64,000 bases of DNA. It comes from Natroniella sulfidigena (GTDB taxonomy: Bacteria > Bacillota > Halanaerobiia > Halobacteroidales > Halobacteroidaceae). How positions within the stretch are numbered: position 1 is the stretch's first letter; every line of letters starts with the position of its first letter. The notes beneath the pieces are model-generated. The model made no database searches. It was not told where the DNA came from and saw only the letters and a list, made by a program, of their open reading frames with translations. This document shows positions 7,520 to 16,198 of the stretch, piece by piece. The position numbers were made by a program, and so were the translations under genes. The stretch is taken from positions 1-64,000 of the forward strand of contig NZ_JALKBY010000001.1 in assembly GCF_023223645.1 (NCBI RefSeq), in the 5' to 3' direction.

Positions 7520-8142
7520 CTCAGATTAAGATTTGTGGTTTGACCAATTTAGAAGATGCTCAACTGGCTAGCCAATTAGGAGCAGATTTACTGGGATTTA
7601 TCTTTGCTGACAGTCCTAGACAGGTCACTGTTCAGCAGGTTCAAGAGATTATCTCTAAGCTTAATGAGCAGGTTAAAACGGTAGGTGTCTTTGCTAATCA
7701 GTCATTAGAAGAGGTGAATCAAATCGCAGAAGCTTGTCAGTTGGATTATCTTCAACTGCATGGTGATGAATCTCCAAGCTATTGCCAACAGCTTGAGTTG
7801 CCAGTAATTAAGGCCTTTCGAGTTAAGGATCGAAGTTATCTAGAAGAGTTAGCTCAATATGATGTAGCTAAATTCTTGCTGGATACTTACCATCCTGATA
7901 AGTTAGGTGGTAGTGGGCAGACCTTTAATTGGGAGTTGGCTTTAGCAGCTAAGGAGTATGGAGAGGTTATAATTGCAGGTGGTTTGGATGAAACTAATGT
8001 TAAGCAAGCGATTGAAGCTGTTCAACCCGCAGGAGTTGATGTCAGCAGTGGAGTTGAAGCCAAGCCAGGGGTTAAAGATCATGACAAATTAAAAAGATTT
8101 ATAAGAGCAATTGACAATTTACAATGTACAGTTAAAAATTAA
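7516..8142 (+). CDS. trpF: Phosphoribosylanthranilate isomerase
   Basis: 208 residues, a TIM barrel enzyme that isomerises phosphoribosylanthranilate. KICGLTNLEDAQLA carries the catalytic Cys; DLLGFIFADSPRQVT, LQLHGDES (catalytic Asp region), FLLDTYHPDKLGGSGQTF and IIAGGLDETNV are family motifs. ATG 7516 overlaps the trpC stop. The last ten codons (IDNLQCTVKN) coincide with the left arm of an intergenic repeat (8109-8142), so the natural C-terminus seems to have been replaced by repeat sequence after the conserved SSGVE segment. Confidence 0.96.
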   Translation: MTQIKICGLTNLEDAQLASQLGADLLGFIFADSPRQVTVQQVQEIISKLNEQVKTVGVFANQSLEEVNQIAEACQLDYLQLHGDESPSYCQQLELPVIKAFRVKDRSYLEELAQYDVAKFLLDTYHPDKLGGSGQTFNWELALAAKEYGEVIIAGGLDETNVKQAIEAVQPAGVDVSSGVEAKPGVKDHDKLKRFIRAIDNLQCTVKN

Positions 8143-8331
8143 GTAATAAAGAGTAATTAAAAAATTTAAGAGCTGATTTTTTCATCACGAAGGGTTCGAA
8201 GAACCTAGAGGGAGAAAGTAAGAGACAAATGTACAATTGACAAGGAACAATGTACAATTAAAAATCTTTAAAGAACTTTTGTTTTAAGGAAGTGGTTTTA
8301 ACTGTCAACTGTCAACAGTCAACTGTAAACT
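8109..8331. repeat. Palindromic AACTGTCA-family element between trpF and trpB
   Basis: Left-type arms ATTGACAATTTACAATGTAC (8110 on) and ATGTACAATTGACAAGGAAC (8229 on) are roughly complementary to the right arm AACTGTCAACTGTCAACAGT (8299 on). The centre contains no ORF. The left arm runs into the last codons of trpF. It fills most of the 210 bases between trpF and trpB. Related copies lie at 10357-10492, 43124-43280 and 49575-49725. Confidence 0.65.
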
Positions 8332-8352
8332 AAAAAAAGGGGAGTGGAGATA

Positions 8353-9531
8353 ATGTCTAAAGGAAAATTTGGTGAGTTTGGTGGAACTTATGTTCCAGAA
8401 TTGTTGATTCCAGCGTTAGAGGAGTTAGCTGAAGCTTATGATAAGTATAAGGAAGATCAGGAGTTTCAAGATGAATTTAGATATTATTTAAAGGAGTATG
8501 TAGGGCGAGCTAACCCATTATATTATGCAGAAAGATTGACTAAGAAGCTAGGTGGAGCTAAGATCTATTTGAAACGTGAAGATTTAAATCATATGGGAGC
8601 CCATAAGATCAATAATACCTTAGGACAAGTATTGTTGGCTAAGCGAATGGGTAAAGAGAAGGTGATTGCTGAGACGGGAGCAGGTCAGCACGGTGTAGCT
8701 ACTGCTACTGTAGCAGCTATGTTTGGGATGGATTGTGAGATCTTTATGGGAGCAGAAGATGTTGAACGCCAAGCTTTGAATGTTTTTCGGATGAGATTAT
8801 TAGGAGCTGAAGTTAGATCGATTACGGATGGAACTGCTACTTTGACCGATGCTGTCGATGCAGCGATTAAGCATTGGGTTGAAAATAGTGAGGATACATT
8901 CTATCTGTTAGGTTCTGTAGTTGGCCCGCATCCTTATCCAACGATGGTACGGGATTTCCAATCTGTAATTGGTGAAGAGGCACGAGAGCAGATTCTTGCT
9001 GCTGAAGAGCGGTTACCAGATTATTTAGTTGCCTGTATTGGTGGAGGAAGTAATGCAATTGGCCTATTCCATCCTTTTATTGATGATGAAGATGTTAAGA
9101 TGGTAGGAGTAGAGGCAGCAGGATTGGGTGTTGATACTGACAAGCATGCAGCGACTTTGACTAAGGGAGAAAAAGGAATTATTCATGGTTATAAAAGTTA
9201 TGTCTTACAGGATGATGATGGTCAGATTATGCCGGTTCATTCTATTTCAGCCGGGTTGGATTATCCGGGTGTTGGCCCTGAACATAGTCATTTGAGAGAC
9301 TCAGGACGTGCTCAGTATGAAGCGGTAACTGATCAGCAAGCATTAAAAGCATTTCAATTGTTATCTGAGGTGGAAGGAATTATTCCTGCATTAGAGAGTT
9401 CTCATGCGATTGCTTATGCTCAGCAGTTGGCCCCTCAATTAGAGCAAGATCAGATAATTATTGTTAACTTATCAGGACGTGGTGATAAGGATGTGTATAG
9501 TGTAGCCGATCAATTGGGAGTTGAAATTTAG
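8353..9531 (+). CDS. trpB: Tryptophan synthase beta chain
   Basis: 392 residues, PLP enzyme that condenses indole with serine. [19 protein letters not shown] at the start, the PLP lysine in [13 protein letters not shown] (about residue 83), [16 protein letters not shown], the phosphate loop [12 protein letters not shown] and the C-terminal [10 protein letters not shown] are all present. Start ATG 8353 with GGGGAGTGGAG upstream; GTG 8344 lies within that site. Only two GAG triplets are seen here, so a TRAP site is not claimed. trpA starts on the last base of its stop codon. Confidence 0.97.
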   Translation: MSKGKFGEFGGTYVPELLIPALEELAEAYDKYKEDQEFQDEFRYYLKEYVGRANPLYYAERLTKKLGGAKIYLKREDLNHMGAHKINNTLGQVLLAKRMGKEKVIAETGAGQHGVATATVAAMFGMDCEIFMGAEDVERQALNVFRMRLLGAEVRSITDGTATLTDAVDAAIKHWVENSEDTFYLLGSVVGPHPYPTMVRDFQSVIGEEAREQILAAEERLPDYLVACIGGGSNAIGLFHPFIDDEDVKMVGVEAAGLGVDTDKHAATLTKGEKGIIHGYKSYVLQDDDGQIMPVHSISAGLDYPGVGPEHSHLRDSGRAQYEAVTDQQALKAFQLLSEVEGIIPALESSHAIAYAQQLAPQLEQDQIIIVNLSGRGDKDVYSVADQLGVEI

Positions 9532-10340
9532 TGGGGCGGATTGGAGATACCTTCACTAAGTTACAACAAAAAAATGAGAAGGCCTTAATTCCTTTCTTGA
9601 TGGCTGGAGATCCTAATTTAGAATTGACTAAAGAGTTGGTCTTGACTGCTGAAGAGAATGGAGCTGATTTACTAGAGTTAGGAATTCCTTATTCAGCTCC
9701 TTTAGCAGACGGGCCAACGATCCAAAAGGCAGCTCAAAGGAGTTTGGCCCAGGGTACTAATTTAACTGCTATCTTTAAGTTGGTAGAAGATATTAGAGAA
9801 GAAAGTGAGCTGCCACTAATTTTAATGGGTTATTATAATTCCATCTTCAGTTTTGGTTTAGAAAAATTTGTCAAGCGATGTGCAGAGGCTGGAGTTGATG
9901 GAGTTATTATTCCTGACTTACCTCCAGAAGAAGGAGCAGAATTACAGGAGTTGAGTACAGAGTTAGATATTATTCTGTTACTTGCTTCTACCAGTAATCA
10001 AACTCGAATTGAAAAGGTAACTGATCTTTCTTCAGGCTTTATTTATGCTGTTTCGACTCCTGGAGTGACAGGAGCTAGAGCGGAGTTATCAACTGAGGTT
10101 AAAAAGACAGTTACTAAGATAAAAGATATTAAAGATATCCCAGTAGCAGTTGGTTTTGGTATTTCATCCCCTACTCATGCCCAACAGATCGGAGAATTTG
10201 CTGATGGAATAATTGTAGGTAGTGCAATTATTGAGCGAATAGAGAAGAATTTAGACTTGCTTGAAAGAGATAAGGAAGAATTAATAGCTAAAGTTTCTGA
10301 TTTTATCTCTAGTTTGAAGGAGCCGTTAACCAAATTATAA
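9531..10340 (+). CDS. trpA: Tryptophan synthase alpha chain
   Basis: 269 residues, TIM barrel that cleaves indole-3-glycerol phosphate and passes indole to TrpB. ALIPFLMAGDPNLELT, the catalytic Glu in DLLELGIPYSAPLADGP, GVIIPDLPPEEG (catalytic Asp), YAVSTPGVTGARAE and VAVGFGISSPTHA are present. It starts with GTG 9531, sharing one base with the trpB TAG; no ATG is available near the N-terminus. This pattern gives tight translational coupling and equal dosing of the alpha2beta2 complex. It is the last gene of the operon. Confidence 0.96.
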   Translation: MGRIGDTFTKLQQKNEKALIPFLMAGDPNLELTKELVLTAEENGADLLELGIPYSAPLADGPTIQKAAQRSLAQGTNLTAIFKLVEDIREESELPLILMGYYNSIFSFGLEKFVKRCAEAGVDGVIIPDLPPEEGAELQELSTELDIILLLASTSNQTRIEKVTDLSSGFIYAVSTPGVTGARAELSTEVKKTVTKIKDIKDIPVAVGFGISSPTHAQQIGEFADGIIVGSAIIERIEKNLDLLERDKEELIAKVSDFISSLKEPLTKL

Positions 10341-10356
10341 AATAGCCTTATAATGG

Positions 10357-10492
10357 ATAATTGACGGAATGTACAATTTACAATTCAAGATCTTAAAAGA
10401 TTAAGTTTTTTGAAAAGACTTATGGTAACAATCTTTGATTGTTTTTAAGGTTTTTAATTGTCAATTGTCAATTGTACATTGTAAACTGATCT
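10357..10492. repeat. Palindromic AACTGTCA-family element after trpA
   Basis: Left arm ATTGACGGAATGTACAATTT (10360 on) pairs imperfectly with the right arm TTGTCAATTGTACATTGTAA (about 10459-10480); the centre carries the TTTTTGAAAAGACTTATGG/GATTGTTTTTAAGGTTTT block seen in other copies. No ORF. Part of the 414-base non-coding stretch between trpA and accD. Confidence 0.6.
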
Positions 10493-10528
10493 TGTAAGCA
10501 AGTTGCAATTTCTTAATTTTGTGTTATA

Positions 10529-10570
10529 ATATGACCAGTATTCTACTGACAGACTGGTCATATTTTTTTG
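10529..10570 (+). terminator. Terminator of the trp operon
   Basis: ATATGACCAGT (10529-10539) pairs perfectly with ACTGGTCATAT (10553-10563) around a 13-base loop and is followed by seven Ts. A TATAAT-like hexamer (10525-10530) with TTGCAA 16 bases upstream overlaps the left edge, so a promoter with an operator is a less likely alternative. Confidence 0.75.
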
Positions 10571-10617
10571 TGTTTTTAAGTACTTGCTTAGCAACCAATG
10601 GCTTAATTTAAATTAAT

Positions 10618-10646
10618 TTGACTAAAAATGGAGCATAAATTATTAT
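10618..10646 (+). promoter_or_regulatory. Promoter for accDA-pfkA-pyk
   Basis: TTGACT at 10618-10623, 17 bases, TATTAT at 10641-10646, about 110 bases before accD. It is the best -35/-10 pair between the trp terminator and accD. Confidence 0.6.
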
Positions 10647-10669
10647 AATTTAAATCTTGGGAATAATAT

Positions 10670-10702
10670 AATTTAGTCTCGCCGAAAATGGCGAGATAAA
10701 TT
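10670..10702 (+). other. Stem-loop in the accD 5' leader
   Basis: AATTTA-(bulged G)-TCTCGCC pairs with GGCGAGA-TAAATT around the loop GAAAAT, a 13-bp stem just downstream of the predicted transcription start. No U-run follows, so it is not a terminator. It may stabilise the RNA or bind a regulator; it does not resemble the FapR operator known to me. Confidence 0.5.
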
Positions 10703-10754
10703 TGAGCTGACTAAATTTAATAGTCCTTAATTTTAAGTAAGTGGGGTGGAAGAA

Positions 10755-11669
10755 GTGTTAAAGGATTTATTTGGAGGAAAGTCTAAGTATGTTACTGTAG
10801 AAAGAAAGAAACGTTCTGAAGAAAAAGGAAATGAACATAAAGAAGATAGCGATAAAAAGGAAATGCCTGATGATTTATGGACAAAGTGTAAAAGTTGTAA
10901 GCAAATTATTTTTAATAAAAAGTTGGCTAAAAGTTTAAAAATATGCCCTGAATGTGGTAGTTACTTTAGATTGACGGCTGCCGAGCGGTTGTCTTTGTTG
11001 GTAGATGATGAGAAATTTGAAGAGTATGATGCTGATTTACAAGCGGAAAATCCATTAGATTTTCCTGACTATGAGCAGAAAATTGATAAATATCAAGAAC
11101 AGACAGGTTTAAAAGAGGCGGTAATTACTGGGATTGGAGAAATGAATGGTTGGCAAGTTTCCTTGGCTGTAATTGATTCTAGATTTTTGATGGGGAGTAT
11201 GAATTCAGTTGTAGGAGAAAAGGTTACTCGAGCAATAGAAAGAGCTTTAGAAAAAGAGTTGCCATTAGTAATTGTATCTGGTGGTGGCGGAGGTGCTCGC
11301 ATGTATGAAGGGATGTTGTCCTTGATGCAGATGGCTAAGACTAGTGCAGCATTGAAAAGATTGGATCAAGCTGGTGGGCTCTTTATTTCTGTCTTAACCG
11401 ATCCGACTTATGGTGGTATTTCAGCCAGCTTTGCTTCCTTAGGTGATGTTAATCTAGCAGAGCCACAAGCTAAGATTGGTTTTGCGGGGCCACGGGTGAT
11501 TAAGCAGACAATCAATCGGGATCTGCCGGAAGGGTTTCAAACAGCTGAGTTTTTATTAGAACATGGTATGATTGATAAGGTAGTTGAAAGAGCAGACTTA
11601 AAGGATGTAATTGCTAGAATTATAGATATTCATAAATTGAGAGGTGGAGAGAACAATGGCACAGAATAA
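10755..11669 (+). CDS. accD: Acetyl-CoA carboxylase carboxyltransferase subunit beta
   Basis: 304 residues. With AccA it transfers CO2 from carboxybiotin to acetyl-CoA, making malonyl-CoA. A four-cysteine zinc ribbon (CKSCKQ...CPECG, about residues 46-68) precedes the crotonase-type carboxyltransferase domain with [30 protein letters not shown] and [18 protein letters not shown]. Start chosen is GTG 10755, with GGGGTGG upstream; an in-frame GTG at 10746 lies inside that site and would add three residues. The end overlaps accA by 14 bases. The order accD-accA-pfkA-pyk is as in Bacillus. Confidence 0.93.
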   Translation: MLKDLFGGKSKYVTVERKKRSEEKGNEHKEDSDKKEMPDDLWTKCKSCKQIIFNKKLAKSLKICPECGSYFRLTAAERLSLLVDDEKFEEYDADLQAENPLDFPDYEQKIDKYQEQTGLKEAVITGIGEMNGWQVSLAVIDSRFLMGSMNSVVGEKVTRAIERALEKELPLVIVSGGGGGARMYEGMLSLMQMAKTSAALKRLDQAGGLFISVLTDPTYGGISASFASLGDVNLAEPQAKIGFAGPRVIKQTINRDLPEGFQTAEFLLEHGMIDKVVERADLKDVIARIIDIHKLRGGENNGTE

Positions 11670-12657
11670 TAACTTAGAATTTGAAAAACCTCTTATTGAA
11701 TTGGAAGAAAAGATTACTGAATTGACGAAGTTTATGGAAGAAAGAGATATTAATTTGACTGATGAGATTGAGCGACTAGAGACTAGGGCAAATAGGTTAC
11801 GAGAAGAAATTTATTCTGAATTGGAACCGTGGCAGATTTTAAAGATAGCTCGTCATGTTGAGCGTCCTACTACTATGGACTATATTAATTTAATTTGTGA
11901 TGACTTTATTGAATTACATGGTGATCGTAATTTTGGAGACGATCAAGCTTTGATTGGTGGTATTGGTAAGATTGATAATCTACCAGTTACGATTGTAGGT
12001 CATCAGAAAGGAAAAGAGACTAAGGATAATATCAAGCGTAATTTTGGGATGGCTCATCCAGAAGGGTATCGAAAAGCATTACGTTTAATGAAACAAGCTG
12101 AAAAGTTTAATCGACCAATTATAGCATTGGTCAATACGCCAGGTGCTTATCCAGGAATTGGGGCTGAAGAACGTGGCCAAGCAGAAGCTATTGCTAAGAA
12201 TATGATGGAAATGACAGGCCTTGAGGTACCAATTATTGTTGTTGTTATTGGAGAAGGAGGTAGTGGTGGAGCCTTAGGTATTGGAGTTGGAGATAGAGTA
12301 TTTATGTTAGAGTATACCTATTATTCTGTCTGTTCTCCAGAAGCTTGTGCTGCTATCTTGTGGAAGGACTCTGATAAGGCTAAAGTAGCAGCTAAGGCTT
12401 TGAAATTGACTGCTAAAGACTTGGTAGATTTAGGGGTAATTGATGATATAATTGCTGAACCGCCTGGAGGAGCTCATAAAGATTATAAACGCAGTGCAGA
12501 TTTATTAAAAGAAAAGCTTATTCAAGAAATTAATCAGTTGGAAAGATTAGAAACAGCTGAATTATTAGAGAATAGATATAATAAATTTAGAACAATGGGT
12601 TATATTAAAAAAGAAGCTGAAGAACAGATAGATGAATCGATTGAGAATTGTGGTTGA
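11656..12657 (+). CDS. accA: Acetyl-CoA carboxylase carboxyltransferase subunit alpha
   Basis: 333 residues. An N-terminal coiled segment ([19 protein letters not shown]) is followed by the carboxyltransferase fold with [76 protein letters not shown] and [18 protein letters not shown] 11656 follows GAGGTGGAG and lies inside the end of accD, so the two subunits are translationally coupled. The biotin carboxylase and carrier genes are not in this window. Confidence 0.96.
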   Translation: MAQNNNLEFEKPLIELEEKITELTKFMEERDINLTDEIERLETRANRLREEIYSELEPWQILKIARHVERPTTMDYINLICDDFIELHGDRNFGDDQALIGGIGKIDNLPVTIVGHQKGKETKDNIKRNFGMAHPEGYRKALRLMKQAEKFNRPIIALVNTPGAYPGIGAEERGQAEAIAKNMMEMTGLEVPIIVVVIGEGGSGGALGIGVGDRVFMLEYTYYSVCSPEACAAILWKDSDKAKVAAKALKLTAKDLVDLGVIDDIIAEPPGGAHKDYKRSADLLKEKLIQEINQLERLETAELLENRYNKFRTMGYIKKEAEEQIDESIENCG

Positions 12658-12677
12658 AATGTAAGGAGGAGTAGAGG

Positions 12678-13676
12678 ATGAAAAAGGTAGCTGTTTTAAC
12701 CAGTGGAGGAGATGCACCAGGGATGAATGCTGCTATCAGAGCAGTTGTTAGAAAAGGGATTTATGAAGGCTTGAAGGTAATAGGAGTTAAAAGAGGATAC
12801 GCTGGTTTGATTGAAGGAGATTTTGAGCCTTTAGAGCGTCGCTCAGTAGCAGATATTATTCATCGTGGTGGAACTGTTTTAAGGTCAGCTCGTTGTGAAG
12901 AGTTTAGGACTAAAGAAGGTAGAAGAAAAGCTGTCGAGCAATTAAAGTATATCGGTGCTGAAGGATTAGTAGTAATTGGTGGTGATGGTTCATTTAAAGG
13001 AGCCCAACTATTAAGTGATGAATCAGATATCAAAACAGTTGGGATTCCAGGAACGATAGATAATGATATTGCTTGTACTGATTATTCTATTGGCTATGAT
13101 ACTGCCCTAAATACTATTTTAGATGCTATGAATAAGATCAGAGATACAGCCACTTCCCATGAAAGAACCTTTGTAATTGAAGCTATGGGTAGGCATTCTG
13201 GCTTTTTGACATTAATGTCTGGATTAGCAGGGGGAGCAGAATCGATTCTGATTCCTGAGTTTGACTTTGATCTTGACCAAGTCTGTCAAAAGTTAGAAGC
13301 TGGTTATGAGCGGGGCAAGTTACATAGTATCATTTTAGTAGCTGAAGGTATTGGTGAGAAGTTTAAGCCTAATCGTGACTTAAATGAAAGTAAAGCATTT
13401 GCCTTAGGAGAAGAGATCAGCAAAAGAATTGGTCTCGAAACAAGAGTAACCGTTTTGGGACATTTGCAGCGGGGAGGAACTCCAACAGCTCAAGATAGGT
13501 TATTGGCCACTAGATTAGGAGCATCTGCTATAGATGTATTGTTAGCAGGAGATACAAATAAGATGGTTGGTGTTATCCATGATCAAGTAGAGATTGCTGA
13601 AATTAAAGAGGCCATTAAGAGTCAAAAAGAAGTAGATGAGGATTTATATGAATTAGCTAATATATTATCATTATAA
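12678..13676 (+). CDS. pfkA: ATP-dependent 6-phosphofructokinase
   Basis: 332 residues, slightly longer than the 319 of B. subtilis. It phosphorylates fructose 6-phosphate in glycolysis. Motifs: ATP loop LTSGGDAPGMNAAIRAVVR, VIGGDGSFKGA, catalytic GIPGTIDNDIACTDYSIG, EAMGRHSGFLTLM and LGHLQRGGTPTAQDR. Gly at the GGDGS position points to ATP rather than pyrophosphate as donor. ATG 12678 follows AAGGAGGAG. It lies between accA and pyk in one transcription unit. Confidence 0.96.
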   Translation: MKKVAVLTSGGDAPGMNAAIRAVVRKGIYEGLKVIGVKRGYAGLIEGDFEPLERRSVADIIHRGGTVLRSARCEEFRTKEGRRKAVEQLKYIGAEGLVVIGGDGSFKGAQLLSDESDIKTVGIPGTIDNDIACTDYSIGYDTALNTILDAMNKIRDTATSHERTFVIEAMGRHSGFLTLMSGLAGGAESILIPEFDFDLDQVCQKLEAGYERGKLHSIILVAEGIGEKFKPNRDLNESKAFALGEEISKRIGLETRVTVLGHLQRGGTPTAQDRLLATRLGASAIDVLLAGDTNKMVGVIHDQVEIAEIKEAIKSQKEVDEDLYELANILSL

Positions 13677-13708
13677 GAAGTAGTGACAGAATAAAGGAGT
13701 GGAGAGTA

Positions 13709-15460
13709 ATGAGAAGGACTAAAATTGTTTGTACTATTGGCCCTGCTAGTGAAGATAGAGAAACCTTAGCAAAATTAATAGATGCAGGAATGAATGTAGC
13801 TCGTTTAAACTTTTCTCATGGTGATCATCAAGAGCATCAAGCTCGAATTGATCTGATTAGAGAGTTAGCTAGAGAGAAAGGAAGACCAGTAGCTATTTTA
13901 TTGGATACCAAAGGGCCAGAAATTAGAACAGGGATGCTAGAAAATGATCAAAAGGTAGATTTAGAAGCAGGAGAACAAATTACTTTAACAACTGAAGAGG
14001 TTGAAGGAACAGCTAGTAAAGTATCAGTTAATTATCCAAATTTGCCGCAGGATATTTCTGAAGGCAAGAGAATCTTGATTGATGATGGGTTAATTGAGCT
14101 AAAGGTAACAGAAACAACAGAAACAGAGGTTATTTGTGAGGTAATCAATGGTGGTAAGTTAGGTTCTAGAAAAGGGGTTAATTTGCCAGGAATATCTGTT
14201 AAATTACCTGCTATTACTGATAAAGATGTTGCGGATATTGAATTTGGAATTGAGCAAGGAGTAGATTTTATTGCTGCTTCTTTTGTACGCAAAGCTGATG
14301 ATGTGTTGGCAATCAGAGAGATCTTAGAAGAACATAACTCTGGGATTTATATTATACCTAAGATTGAAAATCAGGAAGGCGTAGAAAATATTGAAGGGAT
14401 TCTTGAAGTCTCAGATGGGTTGATGGTAGCTCGAGGTGATCTAGGAGTTGAAATTCCTCCCGAAAGAGTACCAACAGCTCAAAAGATGATGATTAATAGG
14501 TGCAATGAGGCGGGTAAGCCTGTAATTACAGCTACTCAGATGTTGGATTCAATGATCAGAAACCCTAGACCAACAAGAGCTGAAGCTAGTGATGTTGCTA
14601 ATGCAATACATGATGGTACAGATGCTACGATGTTATCTGGTGAAACTGCTGCTGGAGATTATCCAGTTGAAGCTGTGAAAACAATGGCACGGATTGCACT
14701 AGAGACTGAAAAATCGTTAGAACGTAATTTATTAGGAGCGATGAATAATCAAGAACAAATATCTACTACAAATTCAATCAGTTATGCTACCTGTAAGACT
14801 GCATCTGATTTAGAAGCAGCAGCTATTATTACTTCTACTCGTTCTGGTTATACTGCTCGGATGGTTTCTAAATATCGTCCTTATCCACCGATTATAGCAG
14901 CAACTCCTAGTCAGAAGATATTGAATAGATTATCCTTATCTTGGGGGGTTAGGCCGGTATTAGTTAATGAAACAGAATCTACTGATGAGATGATTGAAGA
15001 GTCAGTTACTGCTGCATTAAGTAGTCAGTATATTGAAAATGGTGATGTAGTAGTTATTACTGCAGGAACTCCAGTTGGAATTACAGGTACGACTAATTTA
15101 TTGAAAGTACATACTGTTGGTGAAGTAATAACTCAGAGTATAGGAATTGGGAAAAAATCTGCTAGTGGACGAGTTTGTGTTGTGGAAGATGCTGAAACAG
15201 CAGAAGATAAGATTCAAGAGCAAGATATTTTAGTTACTTCTGTGACTGATGAAAAGTTTACTCCGCTATTGGAGAAATGTTCAGCAGTTATCACAGAAGA
15301 AGGAGGATTGACCTCTCATGCTGCAATTATAGGATTACAGCTTGAGATTCCTGTAATTGTTGGTGCTGAAAATATTATGGATAAATTAGAAACTGGTGAT
15401 ATTGTAACTGTAGATAGTATTCGTGGTCTGGTCTATAAAGGTGAAACTAGAGTCTTATAA
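13709..15460 (+). CDS. pyk: Pyruvate kinase with C-terminal PEP-utilising domain
   Basis: 583 residues, the long form found in Bacillus. RTKIVCTIGPASEDRETL, MNVARLNFSHGDHQEHQ, ILLDTKGPEIRTG, the catalytic IIPKIENQEGVENIE, MVARGDLGVEIP and ITATQMLDSMIRNPRPTRAE are all present. After about residue 470 a PEP-utilising mobile-domain copy follows with EEGGLTSHAAIIGLQL, the Thr-Ser-His motif that in PEP synthase holds the phospho-His. It makes ATP and pyruvate from PEP. ATG 13709 follows AAAGGAGTGG. A terminator follows. Confidence 0.96.
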   Translation: MRRTKIVCTIGPASEDRETLAKLIDAGMNVARLNFSHGDHQEHQARIDLIRELAREKGRPVAILLDTKGPEIRTGMLENDQKVDLEAGEQITLTTEEVEGTASKVSVNYPNLPQDISEGKRILIDDGLIELKVTETTETEVICEVINGGKLGSRKGVNLPGISVKLPAITDKDVADIEFGIEQGVDFIAASFVRKADDVLAIREILEEHNSGIYIIPKIENQEGVENIEGILEVSDGLMVARGDLGVEIPPERVPTAQKMMINRCNEAGKPVITATQMLDSMIRNPRPTRAEASDVANAIHDGTDATMLSGETAAGDYPVEAVKTMARIALETEKSLERNLLGAMNNQEQISTTNSISYATCKTASDLEAAAIITSTRSGYTARMVSKYRPYPPIIAATPSQKILNRLSLSWGVRPVLVNETESTDEMIEESVTAALSSQYIENGDVVVITAGTPVGITGTTNLLKVHTVGEVITQSIGIGKKSASGRVCVVEDAETAEDKIQEQDILVTSVTDEKFTPLLEKCSAVITEEGGLTSHAAIIGLQLEIPVIVGAENIMDKLETGDIVTVDSIRGLVYKGETRVL

Positions 15461-15474
15461 TTATGGTGAGCAAG

Positions 15475-15502
15475 GTGCGTGGCTTAAGCTACGCACTTTT
15501 AT
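15475..15502 (+). terminator. Terminator after pyk
   Basis: GTGCGTGGC (15475-15483) pairs with GCTACGCAC (15488-15496), loop TTAA, followed by TTTTATTTT. Confidence 0.85.
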
Positions 15503-15506
15503 TTTC

Positions 15507-15622
15507 ATTAAGGAAATTATGATTTTTAGAGGTTATGGATAACTTTTACTAGTTTGTATTTGTTGGTTTTACTTAAACTCAATCTTAGACTTAAACTGAG
15601 TTGCCGGAGGCAACTTTTTTAT
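15507..15622 (+). repeat. Dispersed 115-bp repeat, copy 1
   Basis: ATTAAGGAAATTATGATTTT, TAGAGGTTATGGATAACTTT, then TTGGTTTTACTTAAACTCAATCTTAGACTT in two blocks and finally GAGTTGCC-GGA-GGCAACTTTTTT, a short hairpin with U-run. Copy 2 at 26723-26838 is nearly identical to it, including the hairpin; copy 3 at 38724-38815 lacks the hairpin. The end can act as a terminator. It is non-coding. Confidence 0.8.
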
Positions 15623-15703
15623 ATAATTAAATGCTTAAATAATAAAGGATAATGATTCTTAATAAAGAATATATAAATTATAATTGGAGAAGGTGGGTTG
15701 GTA

Positions 15704-16171
15704 ATGGTAAAATTAATTTTACTCTTTACTTTGGTACCGCTAGCAGAGCTATTTTTTTTGATTAAGGTTGGTGAATATGTAGGAATTGGTTGGACTATTC
15801 TTTTAGTGGCTAGTACAGGAATAGTTGGAGTTTCTTTGGCTAAATTACAAGGATTAGCGATTATAGGTCAGACTAAGCTTACGTTGGCCCGGGCTAAGAT
15901 GCCTAAAGATGAGTTGGTTGATGGTTTATTGGTCTTACTTGGCTCAGCAATGTTGTTAACGCCTGGTTTATTGACTGATTTAGCTGGATTTTCTTTAATA
16001 GTACCTATTACTAGAGTGAGAATTAGAGAGGTTGTTAAGAATAAATTTAAAGGAAAGATAATTTCAGGTAATTTCAGTTTTGGGACAAGTTCTACTAAGC
16101 AAAGGAATAAGCGAAAGAAAGATGATGATGAGACTATAATAGATATTGATGACTATCAAGAGATTGATTAA
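15704..16171 (+). CDS. fxsA: FxsA family membrane protein
   Basis: 155 residues. Hydrophobic segments around 1-20 (LILLFTLVPLAELFFLIKVG), 25-45 and 75-95 fit FxsA, a small cytoplasmic-membrane protein named for relief of phage F exclusion in E. coli; its normal cell role is unknown. The motifs EYVGIGWTILLVASTGIVG and LLTPGLLTDLAGF are typical. The basic C-terminus ends in an acidic tail (DDDETIIDIDD). ATG 15704 follows GGAGAAGGTGGG; TTG 15698 lies in that site. fxsA next to pyk matches the Bacillus order. Confidence 0.85.
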   Translation: MVKLILLFTLVPLAELFFLIKVGEYVGIGWTILLVASTGIVGVSLAKLQGLAIIGQTKLTLARAKMPKDELVDGLLVLLGSAMLLTPGLLTDLAGFSLIVPITRVRIREVVKNKFKGKIISGNFSFGTSSTKQRNKRKKDDDETIIDIDDYQEID

Positions 16172-16198
16172 GAGTAAATTTTCAAGGGAGGGAATTGT

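Noticed and set aside
8341-8352. TRAP site at the trpB start
   Set aside because: Only two GAG triplets, both part of the Shine-Dalgarno sequence.
10503-10563. TTGCAA-16-TATAAT promoter with an overlapping GACCAGT/ACTGGTC palindrome as an operator before accD
   Set aside because: The palindrome has a seven-T tail and ends the trp operon, so a terminator is the simpler reading; a better promoter (10618) exists for accD. The shared GACCAGT with the TetR operator at 26891 is probably chance.
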